A DNA stretch of 64,000 nt from Combretum micranthum (lineage: Eukaryota; Streptophyta; Magnoliopsida; Myrtales; Combretaceae), in NCBI GenBank assembly GCA_024138025.1, contig JAMXBD010001597.1, positions 271,172 to 335,171 on the forward strand, given 5' to 3'. Below are positions 61,796-64,000 of the stretch, in pieces. The number at the start of each line of letters is the position of its first letter. Position 1 is the stretch's first letter. Under the pieces are notes generated by a model. The model ran no database searches. It was not told where the DNA came from and saw only the letters and a program-made list of their open reading frames with translations. The translations under genes were made by a program, and so were the position numbers.

Positions 61796-63054
61796 GTGAG
61801 CCTAAACGGCGTTGTACTGCAGGATTTGTTAATCTGCTAACCCGGGATGGAGGGTGCAAGTCCATTCACATATGATTTCCGACTGATCATATGTTTGTTG
61901 ATTTCACGTGTTTGATGCATTTCATTTTGTTGATTAATCACTTGCCTGAATGTTTTGTTGAAATTGTGATATGGAAGTTTTCACTCACTAAGCTAGTTAG
62001 CTTACGCCCCTATAGTTTTTACTTATTGCAGCACAAGTTCATTTGGCTTAGGCTAAGGCAGGCTACAGCTCAGGTACAGGAGCTAGGCGTTTCCTTTAGA
62101 AGTTTTATTCGGTTTTGTTTAGACTTCCACAGGAAACCAAAAACTCTGGATGACTGTAATGGACCTTTAATATTCTTTTGCGGGGGAATGCCCCTTAAAC
62201 TTTGTAACTCTATGAATGTGTTTTGATTTATCATCTAAGGCTATCGAATGCCGCATTAAACTTTTTAACTCCATTGAATAGAGTATTTTATTGTCGTAAA
62301 GGGACGCCTTACATTTATATAAGACTCTCGTAGAGCTCGGATAGTAATTCGAGAGTCTTATATAGCATGTGGTGGACTGTTACGTTTAAGATACCCCTTT
62401 GGGATGTGACAAATACAAGCTTGGATGATCTAAAATCCAAGCAGGAAAAAGATTTACGCCCTCTTTTTTGGGCTGAAGAATAATTACTTAATGACTCACC
62501 TGCTCAGTAGAGACTAATCAACGATTTTTTGTTTTAGGATTATCTCTTTAATTTTAGGATATTTTAACTGATCATTTTCTATATCATACCTTAAAAACTC
62601 CCTAAGTATTAATCATTTCAAAGTGATACTAAGCTGGCATCGTTCATTGCCACTTTGTTCCCATAAGACTGATGGAACAAAGAAAACCTTAGAAGAACTA
62701 ATATTTTAGAAAAACCAAGCTTTAATAGAGAATCGAAATATTAATACGTAATAGGTTATCACCCTTCTGAATATGCAACAATGCAGTTTATGTAATGCGT
62801 GACTGTTTTAATTATAAAGCTAATAATTTTTAGTCAGGCTTATGGTGATCATACATTACAGACACAACATATAACATGCTTGTCTCAAATCATCTGACAA
62901 TCTGTATTATCATTTTTATTATCTGGTTTGTTATCTAAACAAACAACCCACAACACATATTCAATAAATTTTCACAACAATCATATTATTATGTTTGCAT
63001 TACATATGTCACTAGTTATAAACACAAGCAATGTAATAGATATGAATTACTCAC

Positions 63055-63114
63055 CTACTCATGATGACTAATTGTAATAGTCTTCATGGAAATCCACTAA
63101 CTGATCGGTATCAC
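63055..63114 (-). other. Putative LTR mini-exon (reverse type B/C, 60 nt)
   Basis: On the minus strand the acceptor is TCATTCAATAG and the donor is a full AG|GTGAGT (plus-strand ACTCAC at 63049-63054). Its length matches the forward type B copy (59 nt). Confidence 0.5.
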
Positions 63115-63739
63115 CTATTGAATGAATGAATAATTACCAATAAGATATATATACATATATCTGTATAAATAAATTCTATTAGTCGCCTAAGTGCCCTATA
63201 TTGTTATTTGATTTAATTTCTATTACCTGTATTGGTCTTTTATGATAAGGATCCTATGATAACATATTTTTATTATTTAATATTTATTTTCATTTTGCTT
63301 GTCTTGATATTAAAATATTTTATTTTTATCGAGTAGTTATAGAGATTGTATTTAGTAAATCAGTATTTTATCTTTACTATTATTACTTTTATTTTGTTCC
63401 TTAGTTGGTTCTATTATGGTAACTAGTATTTATTTTCTATTATTTTTTTCATCGTGTATCTCTTGATGTTATTTTATATTCTTAATTTGTTATTTTTAGA
63501 AGTCACATTATTTGTAAATTTAATCTATTATGATTTTCATTCTTATATGTTTACCTATATAAAATAATGATTGAACAATTATCATGATCTATTCTATTTG
63601 CTTAGTATAATAAAGGTGTTTTCTATTCATAAAGATTTTTAATGTCTAATGCGTAACAAATATTTAAAATTAATAATCTTATTGTACTTATATTTGTTTA
63701 TTTATATAAATTTTATCTTCTGTTCTTCTTCTTCATCTC

Positions 63740-63764
63740 TTATATATATATATATATATATATA
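63740..63764. repeat. AT microsatellite
   Basis: Alternating AT run in the reverse LTR. Confidence 0.9.
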
Positions 63765-64000
63765 ATATGTTACACACGAACAGATTTCACTGCAGGGAAA
63801 TTTTACATGTACATCGGCATCCAATGTCGCCAGCGTTGAACTTCTAGATGACGATGTTCATGTATTTTACATATCATTTGTTCCAGTGTGCATTGGCTCA
63901 ACGCCGCCAGCTTTACAACGTGAAGGTTTAAGTCACCAACATTTGTTGTTTTACATAAAAAAGATTTCACATAGCTTCTGTTCTAGTTCAACCGCTTCGA

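Larger units (their letters stand above)
55168..62411 (+). mobile_element. Forward solo LTR, type A copy 2, split by type B LTR
   Basis: Seen: starts TGTAAACCCCGG at 55168 and ends GGGATGTGACA at 62411. Flanks are GATAC (55163-55167) and AATAC (62412-62416), a one-mismatch duplication. Without the insert 56679-60650 it is about 3.3 kb, matching the copy at 11281-14658 segment for segment. It carries AG|GTGATG after the leader (56015), the mini-exon 61305-61373 with a perfect GTAAGT donor, a TTGCAG acceptor ending at 62031, and a short tandem repeat at 61685-61795. Confidence 0.85.
54675..64000 (-). mobile_element. Reverse type B/C LTR, split by type A LTR, runs off the window
   Basis: Seen: plus-strand start AGTCACGGCTCGAGGGTACCC at 54675 (decayed TGTCACGCCCC). 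It runs to 55167, is interrupted by the forward LTR 55168-62411, and resumes at 62412 with AAGCTTGGATG and AGATTTACGCCC, the complement of the matching blocks in the LTR at 56679-60650. The part 63180-64000 resembles 2640-3500. It extends past the window end, so neither its 5' terminus nor solo status can be judged. Confidence 0.72.

Overview
The window is intergenic, repeat-packed DNA from a flowering plant, probably a eudicot with a large genome. The signs are strong AT-richness, plant-type Ty3/gypsy and Ty1/copia sequence, primer-binding sites matching initiator Met-tRNA, and no recognisable host gene. I see no rRNA, tRNA or CRISPR, and no intact protein gene. Every coding trace I can name belongs to retrotransposons and is broken by stops and frameshifts.

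Most of the window is one superfamily of very long LTRs (about 3.4 to 5.5 kb) that begin TGTAAACCCC or TGTAAGCCCC and end GGGGCGTGACA. They are inserted into each other in both orientations, and five-base target-site duplications let the order be read. Layout: 1-2619 is a reverse LTR cut by the window edge. 2620-17897 is a reverse Ty3/gypsy chromovirus (Tekay-like) with PPT, integrase plus chromodomain, RNase H, RT, protease, gag, a degenerate extra frame upstream of gag, and a PBS. A forward solo LTR (11281-14658) lies within its 5' LTR, and the whole element appears to sit in an older gag remnant (17930-18494). 18500-22395 holds little beyond a possible copia LTR end. 22395-39452 is a forward LTR split by a reverse LTR, itself split by a 5.5 kb forward LTR, and by a separate SIRE-like copia LTR. 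39453-48627 is an RT pseudogene split by an LTR that is split by another LTR. 48628-53650 is mostly unassigned. 53650-64000 is a four-deep LTR stack.

The most interesting signal is inside the LTRs. In at least nine copies, on both strands, a short segment of 59-70 nt is bounded upstream by a pyrimidine-rich splice-acceptor-like site and downstream by a GTGAGT or GTAAGT donor-like site. A TATA box and an AG|GT donor-like site lie further upstream in several copies, and a TTGCAG acceptor lies downstream in some. This suggests that the long LTRs encode a spliced, multi-exon leader RNA. Other signals are degenerate arrays of 160-220 bp monomers whose number differs between LTR copies, paired-stem hairpins with compensatory changes, and a decayed gag/capsid-like frame upstream of gag in the chromovirus.
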